Of a stretch of DNA of 64,000 bases, positions 23,664 through 32,041 are shown in pieces. The stretch's first letter is position 1, and each line of letters starts with the position of its first letter. Location of the stretch: contig JAVSMN010000001.1 in NCBI GenBank assembly GCA_032027205.1, forward strand, positions 992,001 through 1,056,000, read 5' to 3'. Source of the DNA: Zeimonas sp032027205. Its GTDB lineage: Bacteria > Pseudomonadota > Gammaproteobacteria > Burkholderiales > Burkholderiaceae_E. The translations under genes were made by a program, and so were the position numbers. The notes beneath the pieces were generated by a model. That model did no database searches. It saw nothing but the letters and a program-made list of their open reading frames with translations, and was not told the DNA's origin.

Positions 23664-26159
23664 TCAGAAGCGATACACGAGTTCGCCGTAGAAAGTGCGT
23701 CCTGGCTGGCGCGTGAAGACGAAGTACTTGCGATCGGTGAGGTTGTCGATCGACAGGTTCACGCCCCAGTTGCGGTCGATCTGCCATCCGACGCGCGCGG
23801 CGGCGACGGTGTAGCCGTCGAAGGAGGTGAAGACGCCCTCGACGCGGTCCTTGTTCAGGTCGTCGCCCGAGCCGAACACGTGGTCGACGTGGCGCAACGC
23901 GAGCAGTCCGCTCCACGCACCCTGCCGGTATTCGACGCCTGCCGACCAGCTCGTGCGCGGCACGTCGGTGAGCTTCTTGCCGACCATCTCGGGCACCGAG
24001 TCGTTCTCGGCGACTTCGAAGCGGAAGTGATGCGTGAGCGACGCGAACGCGGCAAGGCCGTCGACCGGCGTCGGCCAGCGCACGTTCGCCTCGATGCCGT
24101 CGACGTCGGCGGCAGCGACGTTCTCGTTCTGCACGAGTTGCAGTAGAGGAGTGCTCCCAGGCAAGGTGCGTCGATAGATTAGATCCGTCAGCCGCTGACG
24201 GTACACGGTAGCCGAAATGCGGCGATGACGATCGAGAGAGAAGTCAGCACCGATTTCGAAGGCCGAGACGCGCTCCGGAACGAGGCCAGGCGCGGCGAAC
24301 GTCTGGATGGTGGGCCCTCCCGTGCGCACGACGGAGCTGCCGTACAGGTCGAAGAGCGCCGGCGGGCGGAAGCCGCGGCCGTACGACGCGCGAAGCGCGA
24401 TCGTCGGGCGCGCCTGCCAGACGAGCGCGAGCTTCGGACTGAACTGGTCGAAGCTGCGCTCGTCGAAGCGCTGCTCGACGGGCGTCGGGGAAAACTGCCG
24501 TGCGAAACCGTCGGTGTCGAAACGGTCGTAGCGTCCGCCGACGTACAGGCTCCAGCCGGGAGCGAGGTCGTGCTCGCTCTGCACGAACACGGCCAGGTTC
24601 GATGCCTGGCCGCCGTCGGCGGCCAGCTGTGCACCGGCGCTGTCGCCGTCGCGCCAATCGGAGAGCGCCGAGTCGGAGCGATCGAGCTTGCTGCGGTTGA
24701 TCGAGACGCCGCCGACCAGCACCCAGCTCGCCGACATCGGCGTGCGCAGGCTCGCCTCGCCGTCGATGCGCCGGTTCGGCTGGTCGGTGAACACACCGGG
24801 GCCGCTTGCGTACTGCGCATCGCTGCCGGCCTGCGAGAAGAAGAGGTTGTGTCGCAGCACGCCGAGTTGCGCCTGCAGGCGGCTGCCGCCGTCGAAGCGA
24901 TGCGTCGCGCGCACGAAGGCGCGCCGATCGCGCTCGCCGGCGGGCGTCGGCGTGAACCAGTTGGTCTGCGCGAGCGAAAGGCGGCGGGCGACGCCGGCGT
25001 CGTCGAAGGAGACGGGACCCGCGAACACGGCGTTGCCCGCCGCATCGCGCAGGAAGCTGCGCGGACGCGAATAGCCGACCGAGTACTCGCCCCAACCGAG
25101 GCCGGCGACGAGATCGGTGACAGAAGACGGCGAGAAATGCAGGCTCAGTTGCGCATTGTCCTGGTACCAGGGGCGAGCGCCCTGGTAGCCGACCCAATAG
25201 CGCGCGCTGCCGTCCGGATCGCGCGTGGGAACGACCCCGGTGACGGGTTTCGGCACAGGCGGCGTCGTCCCGGCCCGCGGCTGGAACTGTTGCTTCACGA
25301 CGTAATCGCTGTGCGGGTCGCCCTCGCTCTCGCGATACGCCACCGACATCGACACGCCCAGCCCGCTCTCGTAGCGTTTGCGATGCACGATCGATGCGCC
25401 GCGCTGGCGAAACGACCCGGCGCCGACGCGGACTTCGGTGAGCGGATCGTCGGGCCCGGCGGTGATGAAGTTGATCACGCCGCCCATCGCACTGCCGCCG
25501 TACAACGCGGAGTACGGCCCGCGCACGACCTCTACGCGCTCGACGCTCGCCAGCGGGATAGCGGCGACGTCGATGCCGCCGGTGAGCGCGTTGTTCACCG
25601 GCTGCCCGTCGATCATCACCAGCGTGCGCGGCGTTCGCGGGATGCCGCGCAACGACAGCACGGCCTGCCCGCTTGCGGGGAAGTTCATTCCCATCGCCGC
25701 GCCCCGGATGTACAGCCCCGGCACGTCGGCGAGCGCATCGCCCAGGCGAACGGGGTTGCGCTCTTCGAGTTCGCGTGGGCCGACGACGGTCACGCTCGCC
25801 GGCACGTTGAGCGCCTCGGCCGCGGAGCGCGTTGCGGTGACGACGACGGATTCGAGCGCGCGATCGCCCGCGCCGGTCGTCTCGCCGGCGGCGAGAACGA
25901 CGGGGGAGGCCGCCTCGCTGGAAGCAGCCTGGTCGACCTTCGCGTCCTGCGTGCCCTGCGCGAAAGTCTGCGCAAAGGTCGCGAGCGCCAGGCAGAAAAC
26001 GGCCCCGACGCGACCCGTGTCGCGCCGGACATCGAAAAACGAAACGGCGCGAGAACAACCCGTGGCGCGGCGCGTCTTCGCGTTCCACGATTTCGGTTCG
26101 CCCGGTTGCGCGGGATTCGGATCAGCGACGAGACTCGCGGGACCCGGAAGCAGATTCAT
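23664..26159 (-). CDS. TonB-dependent outer-membrane receptor, divergent from nirS
   Basis: The product (831 residues from ATG 26159) has a hydrophobic secretion segment unusually far from that start (GAVFCLALATFAQTFA, near residue 55), so the true start may be downstream. The TonB box is ESVVVTATR; the plug has NVPASVTVVGPRELEER, VSLRGIPRTPRTLVMIDGQPV-type motifs and VRGPYSALYGGSAMGGVINF; the barrel ends NLTDRKYFVFTRQPGRTFYG...YRF with terminal Phe. The plug resembles the BtuB/haem/metal group rather than the siderophore group at 16795. It shares a 153-bp regulatory gap with nirS. Ligand unknown. Confidence 0.88.
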   Translation of the reverse strand: MNLLPGPASLVADPNPAQPGEPKSWNAKTRRATGCSRAVSFFDVRRDTGRVGAVFCLALATFAQTFAQGTQDAKVDQAASSEAASPVVLAAGETTGAGDRALESVVVTATRSAAEALNVPASVTVVGPRELEERNPVRLGDALADVPGLYIRGAAMGMNFPASGQAVLSLRGIPRTPRTLVMIDGQPVNNALTGGIDVAAIPLASVERVEVVRGPYSALYGGSAMGGVINFITAGPDDPLTEVRVGAGSFRQRGASIVHRKRYESGLGVSMSVAYRESEGDPHSDYVVKQQFQPRAGTTPPVPKPVTGVVPTRDPDGSARYWVGYQGARPWYQDNAQLSLHFSPSSVTDLVAGLGWGEYSVGYSRPRSFLRDAAGNAVFAGPVSFDDAGVARRLSLAQTNWFTPTPAGERDRRAFVRATHRFDGGSRLQAQLGVLRHNLFFSQAGSDAQYASGPGVFTDQPNRRIDGEASLRTPMSASWVLVGGVSINRSKLDRSDSALSDWRDGDSAGAQLAADGGQASNLAVFVQSEHDLAPGWSLYVGGRYDRFDTDGFARQFSPTPVEQRFDERSFDQFSPKLALVWQARPTIALRASYGRGFRPPALFDLYGSSVVRTGGPTIQTFAAPGLVPERVSAFEIGADFSLDRHRRISATVYRQRLTDLIYRRTLPGSTPLLQLVQNENVAAADVDGIEANVRWPTPVDGLAAFASLTHHFRFEVAENDSVPEMVGKKLTDVPRTSWSAGVEYRQGAWSGLLALRHVDHVFGSGDDLNKDRVEGVFTSFDGYTVAAARVGWQIDRNWGVNLSIDNLTDRKYFVFTRQPGRTFYGELVYRF

Positions 26160-26222
26160 TCGCAATGGCTCGTCGTTGTTTCGCCTCGGCGCGCATTCTC
26201 GTGCTGCAACGCAACGCAACTG

Positions 26223-26236
26223 TTGACTCCAATCAA
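26223..26236 (+). promoter_or_regulatory. FNR/DNR-type binding site upstream of nirS
   Basis: TTGACTCCAATCAA differs at one position from the consensus TTGAT-N4-ATCAA. Its centre is 41.5 bp upstream of the start site predicted from the -10 box at 26259-26264, the classic activator position for FNR, ANR and DNR. A Crp/Fnr regulator gene lies at 29656. It could also affect the divergent receptor gene. Confidence 0.8.
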
Positions 26237-26258
26237 TGAGCACCCCGTTGCCCTCCCT

Positions 26259-26264
26259 GATGAT
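26259..26264 (+). promoter_or_regulatory. -10 box of nirS
   Basis: GATGAT (4 of 6) at exactly the spacing required by the FNR-type site. Initiation near 26271 gives a leader of about 42 nt with AGAGGAAA before the nirS ATG. There is no independent -35 box, as expected for an activator-dependent promoter. Confidence 0.6.
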
Positions 26265-26312
26265 TCCCGTAGCGCCCATGGGTTGCAGGGCGATTTCCAG
26301 AGGAAACCGCAA

Positions 26313-28046
26313 ATGAAAGTAATCGCACGCATGAAGCCGGCTGCCTGGGTCGTCGCCACGTTGATGGCCGGCGCACCTGCATGGGCGCTGGCTCAGCAGA
26401 ACGCCAAGGAACACGTGTCTCCGCCGGAGGCCGCCTATCAGGCCGGTGGCTCGCCGCTCGGCGCCGACGAAATGCACCACGACGTCAACCCGAAGGCTCC
26501 CCCGATGACGGAGAAGGAGTTCGAGCGGGCCAAGCAGATCTACTTCGAGCGCTGCGCCGGTTGCCACGGCGTGCTGCGCAAGGGTGCCACGGGCAAGCCG
26601 CTGACGACCGATATCACTCTCGAGCGTGGTTCCGAATACCTGAAGACGTTCATCAAGTACGGCTCGCCGGCCGGCATGCCGAACTGGGGCACGTCGGGCG
26701 AACTGACCGACGCCGAAGTCGACATGATGGCGCGCTACATCCAGCAGTCGCCTCCCACTCCGCCCGAGTGGGGCATGGACGACATGAAGAAGACGTGGAA
26801 AGTCGTCGTCGCTCCGGACCAACGTCCGAAGAAGAAGATGAACAACTACGACATCTCGAACATTTTCTCGGTGACGCTGCGCGACACCGGCGAGGTGGCG
26901 CTGATCGACGGGGCGTCGAAAAAGATCATCAACATCGTGAAGACCGGCTACGCGGTGCATATCTCGCGCACGTCGGCGTCGGGCCGCTACGTCTACGTGA
27001 TCGGCCGTGACGGCAGGATCAACCTGATCGACCTGTGGATGGAGAAGCCCGACAACGTCGCCGAGGTCCGCATCGGCCTGGAGGCGCGTTCGGTCGAGAC
27101 GTCGAAGGACAAGAAGCATCAGGACCAGCTCGCTATCGCCGGCGCCTACTGGCCGCCGCAGTACGTGATCATGAAGGGCGACACGCTCGAGCCGTTGCGC
27201 ATCCAGTCCACGCGCGGCATGACGGTCGACACGCAGGAGTTCCACCCCGAGCCACGCGTCGCGTCGATTGTCGCCGTGCACGACAAGCCGCAGTTCATCG
27301 TGAACGTGAAGGAAACGGGCAAGATCATGCTCGTCGACTACACCGACCTGAAGAACCTGCGCACGATCGAGATCGGCGCCTCGCGCTTCCTGCACGACGG
27401 CGGCTGGGATGCGTCCAAGCGCTACTTCCTCGTCGCGGCGAACCAGTCGAACCAGGTGGCGGTCGTCGACAGCAAGCGCGACGCGCTCGAAGCGATCGTC
27501 GACGTCGGCAAGATCCCGCACCCGGGCCGCGGCGCAAACTTCGTGCATCCGAAATACGGTCCGGTCTGGGCCACCGGTCACCTCGGCGACGAGACGATCG
27601 CGCTCATCGGCACCGATCCGGCCAAGCACAAGAAGGAAGCGTGGAAGGTCGTGCAGACGCTGAAGGCGCAGGGCGGCGGCAACCTGTTCATCAAGACGCA
27701 CCCGAAGTCGAGCAACCTGTGGGTCGACACGCCGCTGAACCCCGATCCGAAGGTCAACCAGTCGGTCGCCGTGTTCGACGTCAAGAACCTCGACAAGCCG
27801 TACGAGGTGCTGCCGATCGCCGACTGGGCGCAGGTGGGCGAAGGCGCCAAGCGCATCACGCAACCCGAGTACAATAAGGCCGGCGATGAAGTCTGGTTCT
27901 CGGTGTGGAGTGCGAAGAACCAGGAGTCCGCGATCGTCGTGGTCGACGACAAGACGCGCAAGCTGAAGGCCGTCATCAAGGATCCGAAACTGATCACGCC
28001 GACCGGCAAGTTCAACGTCTACAACACGCAACACGACGTCTACTGA
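26313..28046 (+). CDS. nirS: Cytochrome cd1 nitrite reductase (NO-forming)
   Basis: The 577-residue precursor has a signal peptide (AAWVVATLMAGAPAWALA), a haem c domain with CAGCH at residues 81-85, PAGMPNWG and the eight-bladed d1 propeller (NNYDISNIFSVTLRDTGEVA, YAVHISRTSASGRYVYVIGR, EARSVETSK, EFHPEPRVASIVAVHD, GRGANFVHPKYGPVWATGH, WFSVWSAKNQESAIVVVDD, GKFNVYNTQHDVY). The haem d1-facing His residues of the family (HP and NTQHDVY segments) are present. It reduces nitrite to nitric oxide in the periplasm during denitrification. The genes for haem d1 synthesis (nirE, nirJ, nirDLGH) are not in the window, so they must lie elsewhere if the enzyme is active. Confidence 0.97.
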   Translation: MKVIARMKPAAWVVATLMAGAPAWALAQQNAKEHVSPPEAAYQAGGSPLGADEMHHDVNPKAPPMTEKEFERAKQIYFERCAGCHGVLRKGATGKPLTTDITLERGSEYLKTFIKYGSPAGMPNWGTSGELTDAEVDMMARYIQQSPPTPPEWGMDDMKKTWKVVVAPDQRPKKKMNNYDISNIFSVTLRDTGEVALIDGASKKIINIVKTGYAVHISRTSASGRYVYVIGRDGRINLIDLWMEKPDNVAEVRIGLEARSVETSKDKKHQDQLAIAGAYWPPQYVIMKGDTLEPLRIQSTRGMTVDTQEFHPEPRVASIVAVHDKPQFIVNVKETGKIMLVDYTDLKNLRTIEIGASRFLHDGGWDASKRYFLVAANQSNQVAVVDSKRDALEAIVDVGKIPHPGRGANFVHPKYGPVWATGHLGDETIALIGTDPAKHKKEAWKVVQTLKAQGGGNLFIKTHPKSSNLWVDTPLNPDPKVNQSVAVFDVKNLDKPYEVLPIADWAQVGEGAKRITQPEYNKAGDEVWFSVWSAKNQESAIVVVDDKTRKLKAVIKDPKLITPTGKFNVYNTQHDVY

Positions 28047-28065
28047 TCACGGGAGAAGCCAAACG

Positions 28066-28386
28066 ATGAAGCGTTCCCTCTGGATGGGCCTGGCGGCCGC
28101 TGCGGCGCTCGCCACCGTCGCGGCGCCGGCCATGGCCGATGTCGCGATGGCGAAGAAATACAACTGCACCGCATGCCACGCGGTCGACAAGAAGCTCGTC
28201 GGTCCGGCATACCAGGACGTCGCCAAGAAGTACGCAGGCGACAAGTCCGCGGAGGCGAAACTCATCGACAAGGTGAAGAAAGGCGGGTCCGGTGTCTGGG
28301 GTCCGGTGCCGATGCCGCCGAACCCCACCGTTCCCGATGCCGACGTGAAGGCGCTGGTCGAATGGGTTCTCGCCGGGGCGAAGTAA
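28066..28386 (+). CDS. Periplasmic cytochrome c551/c552 (NirM/NirC-like)
   Basis: The 106-residue precursor has a signal peptide (SLWMGLAAAAALATVAAPAMA), haem-binding CTACH (residues 34-38) and an axial Met in GPVPMPPN (residue 83), as in cytochrome c551/c552. The gene follows nirS by 19 bp in the same transcript and ends before the terminator at 28412, so the protein most likely donates electrons to NirS. Sequence fits NirM-type donors better than NirC, but I leave the symbol open. Confidence 0.88.
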   Translation: MKRSLWMGLAAAAALATVAAPAMADVAMAKKYNCTACHAVDKKLVGPAYQDVAKKYAGDKSAEAKLIDKVKKGGSGVWGPVPMPPNPTVPDADVKALVEWVLAGAK

Positions 28387-29699
28387 GCCGGCGGGTTTCT
28401 CGATCGGAACAGGGCGACCCCGACGGGTCGCCCTTTTTCTTTGCTTCGCGCGAACGACGACGCAGCGCCGACGTCGTTGCGTGCGACGGCGCACGCACGG
28501 CCGTCGGCGCGCGGTTCGCGGCACTCGCGGCCGCCGGCGCGCTCGCCTGGGCAGCCGCGTGGGCCGACACCGGCGCAGATGCCAGCGCACATGCGAACGC
28601 AAACGAACGCGCAGCGCCCGCGGCCGTCGTCGTGCTCGCCGCACCCGACCTGTCACGCCTGCGCGCGCTCGACTGCGTCGATGGTCGAGAGACCGCATCG
28701 TTCCCATTGCCATCGACCATCACGTCGATCGCAATCGCGCCGAAGGGCGACGCCGTCTTCGTCGGCGTCGGCGAGCGGTTGGCGCGCCTGCAACTTCCGG
28801 CGCTGACGTCGGCGGCGCGCGAGACGCTTGCCCTCGACGCACATTCGCTCGTCGCCGCCGGAGGAACCGACGCCGTCGTGCTCGCTGCCGGTTCCGGCGA
28901 GACGCCATTGAGCGCGCGCGACCCGGAAACGCTCGCATCGCTGCACGAGTACCGACTCGACAACGGCCGACGCGCGAGTGTCTCGTCGATCGTCGATCGT
29001 CCGCGGCGCTCGCGCATCGTCGTCGCCTTCGCCGATCTCGACGAGATTTGGGAGATCGACTATCGCCGCAATGCGCCGCCGGTGCTGCGCGGACTGGTGC
29101 ACGACTACCGGATGCGCGAAGCGGTCGAACTGCCCGGCCGCTTCACGCCGCGCACATTCGCGGTGCCGGGCGCGACGCGCGCACTGGTCGCCGGCAGCGC
29201 GCCGCACGAAGTGCTTCGCATCGACGCATCGGGCGCGCTCGGCGTGCTGAACCTGGACGTGCGCCGCGAGATCGAGCGCCCCCCGGTCGACGCCGTTCCG
29301 GCGCCCGAACGGATCGCCGCCTGGCAGGGCGAAAGTTCACGCGGCTGGGTGCTCGCCGACGAGGCCGCCACCGCGCTGCGCGTGCTCGATGCGCGAACGT
29401 GGAAGCTCGCCGCGCCATTGCCCGTGGAAGGCGAAGTGCTCGCGCTCGCGCCGATGGACAACGGCGCCGTGCTGCTCGCACTCGATCGCGGCGGGCGCAT
29501 CGCGCTTGCGAGCGTTGAAGTCGAAGCGCGCCGCATGCGCGAACTCTCGGCAGCGGCGCAGACAGGCCAGCCGCCCTACCGGCTCGTGCGCGGCGTCGGC
29601 GGATGCATCGCGCTCGTCGACGCGCAGAACCGCTGGATCGCCGGCCTCATGAATATCAAGCCAGAAACGCGCGCAGCCGCTCCGGGTCAAGGATCGTGA
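28362..29699 (+). CDS. Divergent beta-propeller protein, possibly NirF/cytochrome d1-like (start uncertain)
   Basis: The frame reads as a secreted repeat propeller: signal-like GARFAALAAAGALAWAAAWA, then VVVLAAPDLSRL, STITSIAIAPKGDAVFVGVG, RIVVAFADLDEIWEIDYR, LVHDYRMREAVELPGRFTPR and blade-like repeats to the end. The DEIWEIDY...VHDYRMREA segment recalls NirF and d1-type propellers, fitting its place after nirS; the family call is tentative. The only in-frame ATG (28362) lies inside the preceding cytochrome gene, so translation would have to cross the terminator at 28412-28440; there is no ATG, GTG or TTG between that terminator and the signal-like segment. A frameshift or a non-standard start is possible. 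Its 3' end overlaps the convergent regulator gene by 44 bp. Confidence 0.5.
   Translation: MGSRRGEVSRRVSRSEQGDPDGSPFFFASRERRRSADVVACDGARTAVGARFAALAAAGALAWAAAWADTGADASAHANANERAAPAAVVVLAAPDLSRLRALDCVDGRETASFPLPSTITSIAIAPKGDAVFVGVGERLARLQLPALTSAARETLALDAHSLVAAGGTDAVVLAAGSGETPLSARDPETLASLHEYRLDNGRRASVSSIVDRPRRSRIVVAFADLDEIWEIDYRRNAPPVLRGLVHDYRMREAVELPGRFTPRTFAVPGATRALVAGSAPHEVLRIDASGALGVLNLDVRREIERPPVDAVPAPERIAAWQGESSRGWVLADEAATALRVLDARTWKLAAPLPVEGEVLALAPMDNGAVLLALDRGGRIALASVEVEARRMRELSAAAQTGQPPYRLVRGVGGCIALVDAQNRWIAGLMNIKPETRAAAPGQGS
28412..28440 (+). terminator. Intrinsic terminator of nirS-cytochrome operon
   Basis: GGGCGACCC and GGGTCGCCC are exact complements with the loop CGAC, followed by TTTTT. 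It lies 25 nt past the cytochrome stop codon. Confidence 0.9.
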
Positions 29700-30351
29700 T
29701 TTCCGCGCCCTTCACCGTGATGAGCTTCTCGTGGCTCAGCTCGCCGAGGATGCGCGAGAAATGCTCCGGCGTGAGGTTCAGGCGCGATGCGATGACGCCC
29801 TTGCTCGTGTCGAGCACGATGCGGATCGGCGCCGCCGGCGCATCGTCCTGCTGCTCGATGTCGCGCAGCAGATAGCCGATCACGCGTTGCATGCCCGAGC
29901 GCAGCGAATACGCCTCGACGTCGTGCACGAGGCCCACCAGGCGCCGGCTCAGCCCGGCGAGCATCATCCGCGCGAGGCGCCGGTCGCGCATCAACTCGGC
30001 GTCGAGCGTCGACTTCGAGATGTGCAACAACAGCGAGTCGGCCAGGCATTCGGCGTTCACCGGATATGGTCGATCGAGGAACATCGCCGCCTCGCCGAAC
30101 GACTGGCCGGGCCCGAGGATCTCGATGACCTTCTCGGTGCCCTGCGGCGACACGAAGCCGAGCTTCACGCGTCCGTAGACGACGACGTGAAAGCCCACGC
30201 ACGGCTCGCCGCGGCGAAACAGGATGCGCCCCTTCGGGATGCGCAGCTCGGTCGTGCCCGTCGCGATGCGGTCGAGATCCTCGGTGCCCAACTCGTGGAA
30301 CAACGCAAGGTTCGCGAGGAACGTCCGGGTCATCACTTTCGGGGCGCGCAC
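29656..30351 (-). CDS. Crp/Fnr-family regulator (DNR-like)
   Basis: The 231-residue protein (GTG 30351, with AGGAAAG about 9 bases before it) has a cyclic-nucleotide-binding-type sensor fold (KGRILFRRGEPCVGFHVVVYGRVKLG, GPGQSFGEAAMFLDRPYP), a dimerisation helix and a winged helix-turn-helix (SKGVIASRLNLTPEHFSRILGEL). It lacks the N-terminal Cys cluster of FNR/ANR, so it belongs with DNR/NarR-type haem-based NO sensors or similar. Recognition-helix residues E-x-x-S-R suit TTGAT-type sites, and such a site precedes nirS. Control of nirS is inferred from proximity and that site. Confidence 0.85.
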   Translation of the reverse strand: MRAPKVMTRTFLANLALFHELGTEDLDRIATGTTELRIPKGRILFRRGEPCVGFHVVVYGRVKLGFVSPQGTEKVIEILGPGQSFGEAAMFLDRPYPVNAECLADSLLLHISKSTLDAELMRDRRLARMMLAGLSRRLVGLVHDVEAYSLRSGMQRVIGYLLRDIEQQDDAPAAPIRIVLDTSKGVIASRLNLTPEHFSRILGELSHEKLITVKGAEITILDPERLRAFLA

Positions 30352-30388
30352 GGGTTCGGCTTTCCTCGCAGGGGTTCGTGAAAGGGTC

Positions 30389-31531
30389 TCAGTCGCTATT
30401 GTGGACTGAAGCGGATTCAGCGACGGCTTCGCGCTGCGCGTCGTCCGCGTCGGACACCGGCGCGCCGAGCCGCTGCAACGCCCAGCGCACGTGCTCGCGC
30501 ACCAGCGCCGACGCGTCGTCGGCGCGCGCCTGCAACGCCGCGACGATCGCCTGGCCGCCGCCGCTGTTGCCCAGTGCGACCGCCAGGTTGCGCAGCCATC
30601 GCTCGTGTCCTATGCGCCGGATCGGCGAACCGGCCAGACGCTCGTCGAACTGCTGCACGCTCCACCCGAATAGCTCGACGAGCGAGGCGTCGTCGAGTCG
30701 CTCGCGAGCGTCGAAGTCGCGCAGCGCCGCCGGCTGCGCAAAGCGGTTCCACGGGCACGCGAGCTGGCAATCGTCGCAGCCGTAGATGCGGTTCCCGATC
30801 GCGGGTCGAAGCGCCTCGGGGATCGCGCCCTTGTGCTCGATCGTCAGGTAGGAGATGCAACGGCGTGCATCGAGCCGGTACGGCGCGACGATCGCGCCGG
30901 TCGGGCACGCGTCGATGCAGCGTACGCAGGTGCCGCAGTGCTCGTCGGTCGCTTCGCCGGCGGCCAGTTCGAGGTCGGTGTAGATCGTGCCGAGGAAAAA
31001 GGTGGAGCCGCGGCGCGCGTCGATCAGCAACGTGTGCTTGCCGCGCCAGCCGATTCCGGCACGCCGCGCCAGTTCGACCTCCATCACCGGCGCCGAATCG
31101 CAGAACACGCGATAGCCGAAGCGGCCGACCTGCGCCTCGATGCGATCGGCGAGCCGCTGCAGACGCGCGCGAACCACCTTGTGGTAGTCGCGTCCCAGCG
31201 CATAGCGCGAGACGTAGGCGCGCCGGTCGTCGGCCAGCACGCCGCGAGCCGCATCGATCCAGGCCGGATCGCGCGACGCGTACTCGAGGGCAACCATGAT
31301 CGCGCGGATCGTGCCGCCGACCAGTTCGGCCGGGCGCGCCCGCTTCGTGCCATGACGCGCCATATAATCCATCTCGCCGTGAAAGCCGGCGTCGAGCCAC
31401 GCCTGCAGTCCGGGTTCGGCGCTCGACAGATCGACGTCGGCCACGCCCAGCGACGCGAAACCCAGTTCGCGCGCCCATATGCGCAGCGTCTCGATGTCCG
31501 GCAGCGTCGTCGCCCTGTCCCCAGCCTGCAT
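30389..31531 (-). CDS. queG: Epoxyqueuosine reductase QueG
   Basis: The 380-residue protein carries the QueG layout: an N-terminal cobalamin-binding region (LGFASLGVADVDL, GFHGEMDYMARH), the conserved YALGRDYHKVVRARL, DSAPVMEVELARRAGIGWRGKHTLL, two 4Fe-4S motifs (CGTCVRCIDACPTGAI and CDDCQLACPWNRF) and a C-terminal HEAT-like tail. It reduces epoxyqueuosine to queuosine in tRNA. Its ATG stands six bases after a TAGAAT box. Adjacent to tsaE, as in many proteobacteria. Confidence 0.95.
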   Translation of the reverse strand: MQAGDRATTLPDIETLRIWARELGFASLGVADVDLSSAEPGLQAWLDAGFHGEMDYMARHGTKRARPAELVGGTIRAIMVALEYASRDPAWIDAARGVLADDRRAYVSRYALGRDYHKVVRARLQRLADRIEAQVGRFGYRVFCDSAPVMEVELARRAGIGWRGKHTLLIDARRGSTFFLGTIYTDLELAAGEATDEHCGTCVRCIDACPTGAIVAPYRLDARRCISYLTIEHKGAIPEALRPAIGNRIYGCDDCQLACPWNRFAQPAALRDFDARERLDDASLVELFGWSVQQFDERLAGSPIRRIGHERWLRNLAVALGNSGGGQAIVAALQARADDASALVREHVRWALQRLGAPVSDADDAQREAVAESASVHNSD

Positions 31532-31537
31532 TCGCCG

Positions 31538-31543
31538 ATTCTA
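31538..31543 (-). promoter_or_regulatory. Candidate -10 box of queG
   Basis: TAGAAT (5 of 6) on the minus strand, then CGGCGA, then the queG ATG. Initiation would fall on the A of the start codon, predicting a leaderless mRNA. No convincing -35 box. Confidence 0.5.
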
Positions 31544-32041
31544 GTGGACCGCTCCGACACGCTCGTGCTGCCTGTGCCCGATGCGCTCGCCACCGCCGCG
31601 CTCGCCGGCCGCCTGGCGCCTCGGCTGGTGCCGGGCTTCGTGCTGTACCTGTCGGGGGATCTCGGCGCCGGAAAGACCACCTTCACGCGGGCGCTGCTGC
31701 GATCGCTCGGTTTCGGCGGGCGTGTGAAAAGTCCGAGCTTTTCGCTGCTCGAATCTTATGATCTGTCGAAGTTTCGACTGTATCATTTTGATTTCTATAG
31801 ATTCGACTCCGGGCAGGACTGGCTCGATGCGGGTTTCGAGGAATTCATCGGGGCGCCGAACGTCGCGATCGTCGAGTGGCCGGAGCGTGCGGCCGGCACG
31901 CTGCCCACGCCGGACCTGCACCTGTTCCTGCGCTTCGCCGGGGACACGGGCAGCGAGGCGCGCATCGTCGAAGCAGTCGCCGGCACCGAGCGGGGACGCG
32001 CGTGCCTGAAGGCGCTGGCCCCGACCGACGAACGCTGCTGA
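31544..32041 (+). CDS. tsaE: tRNA threonylcarbamoyladenosine biosynthesis ATPase TsaE
   Basis: The 165-residue product has the TsaE P-loop LSGDLGAGKTTFTRALL, KSPSFSLLESYDL, LYHFDFYRFDSGQDWLDAGFEEF and VAIVEWPERA. It supports the TsaBD complex in t6A37 synthesis; tsaD is at 13350. The most plausible start is GTG 31544, 12 bases from the divergent queG start. The 3' end overlaps amiC by 40 bp. Confidence 0.93.
   Translation: MDRSDTLVLPVPDALATAALAGRLAPRLVPGFVLYLSGDLGAGKTTFTRALLRSLGFGGRVKSPSFSLLESYDLSKFRLYHFDFYRFDSGQDWLDAGFEEFIGAPNVAIVEWPERAAGTLPTPDLHLFLRFAGDTGSEARIVEAVAGTERGRACLKALAPTDERC

Noticed and set aside
23664..28034. A 1456-codon minus-strand open frame covering both the TonB receptor and the antisense of nirS
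   Set aside because: The part upstream of about 26159 is antisense to nirS, whose plus-strand product is unmistakable. Long open antisense frames are common at this G+C content.
24225..28046. A 1273-codon plus-strand frame ending in nirS
   Set aside because: Only the portion from 26313 encodes NirS with its signal peptide and ribosome-binding site; the upstream part is antisense to the receptor gene.
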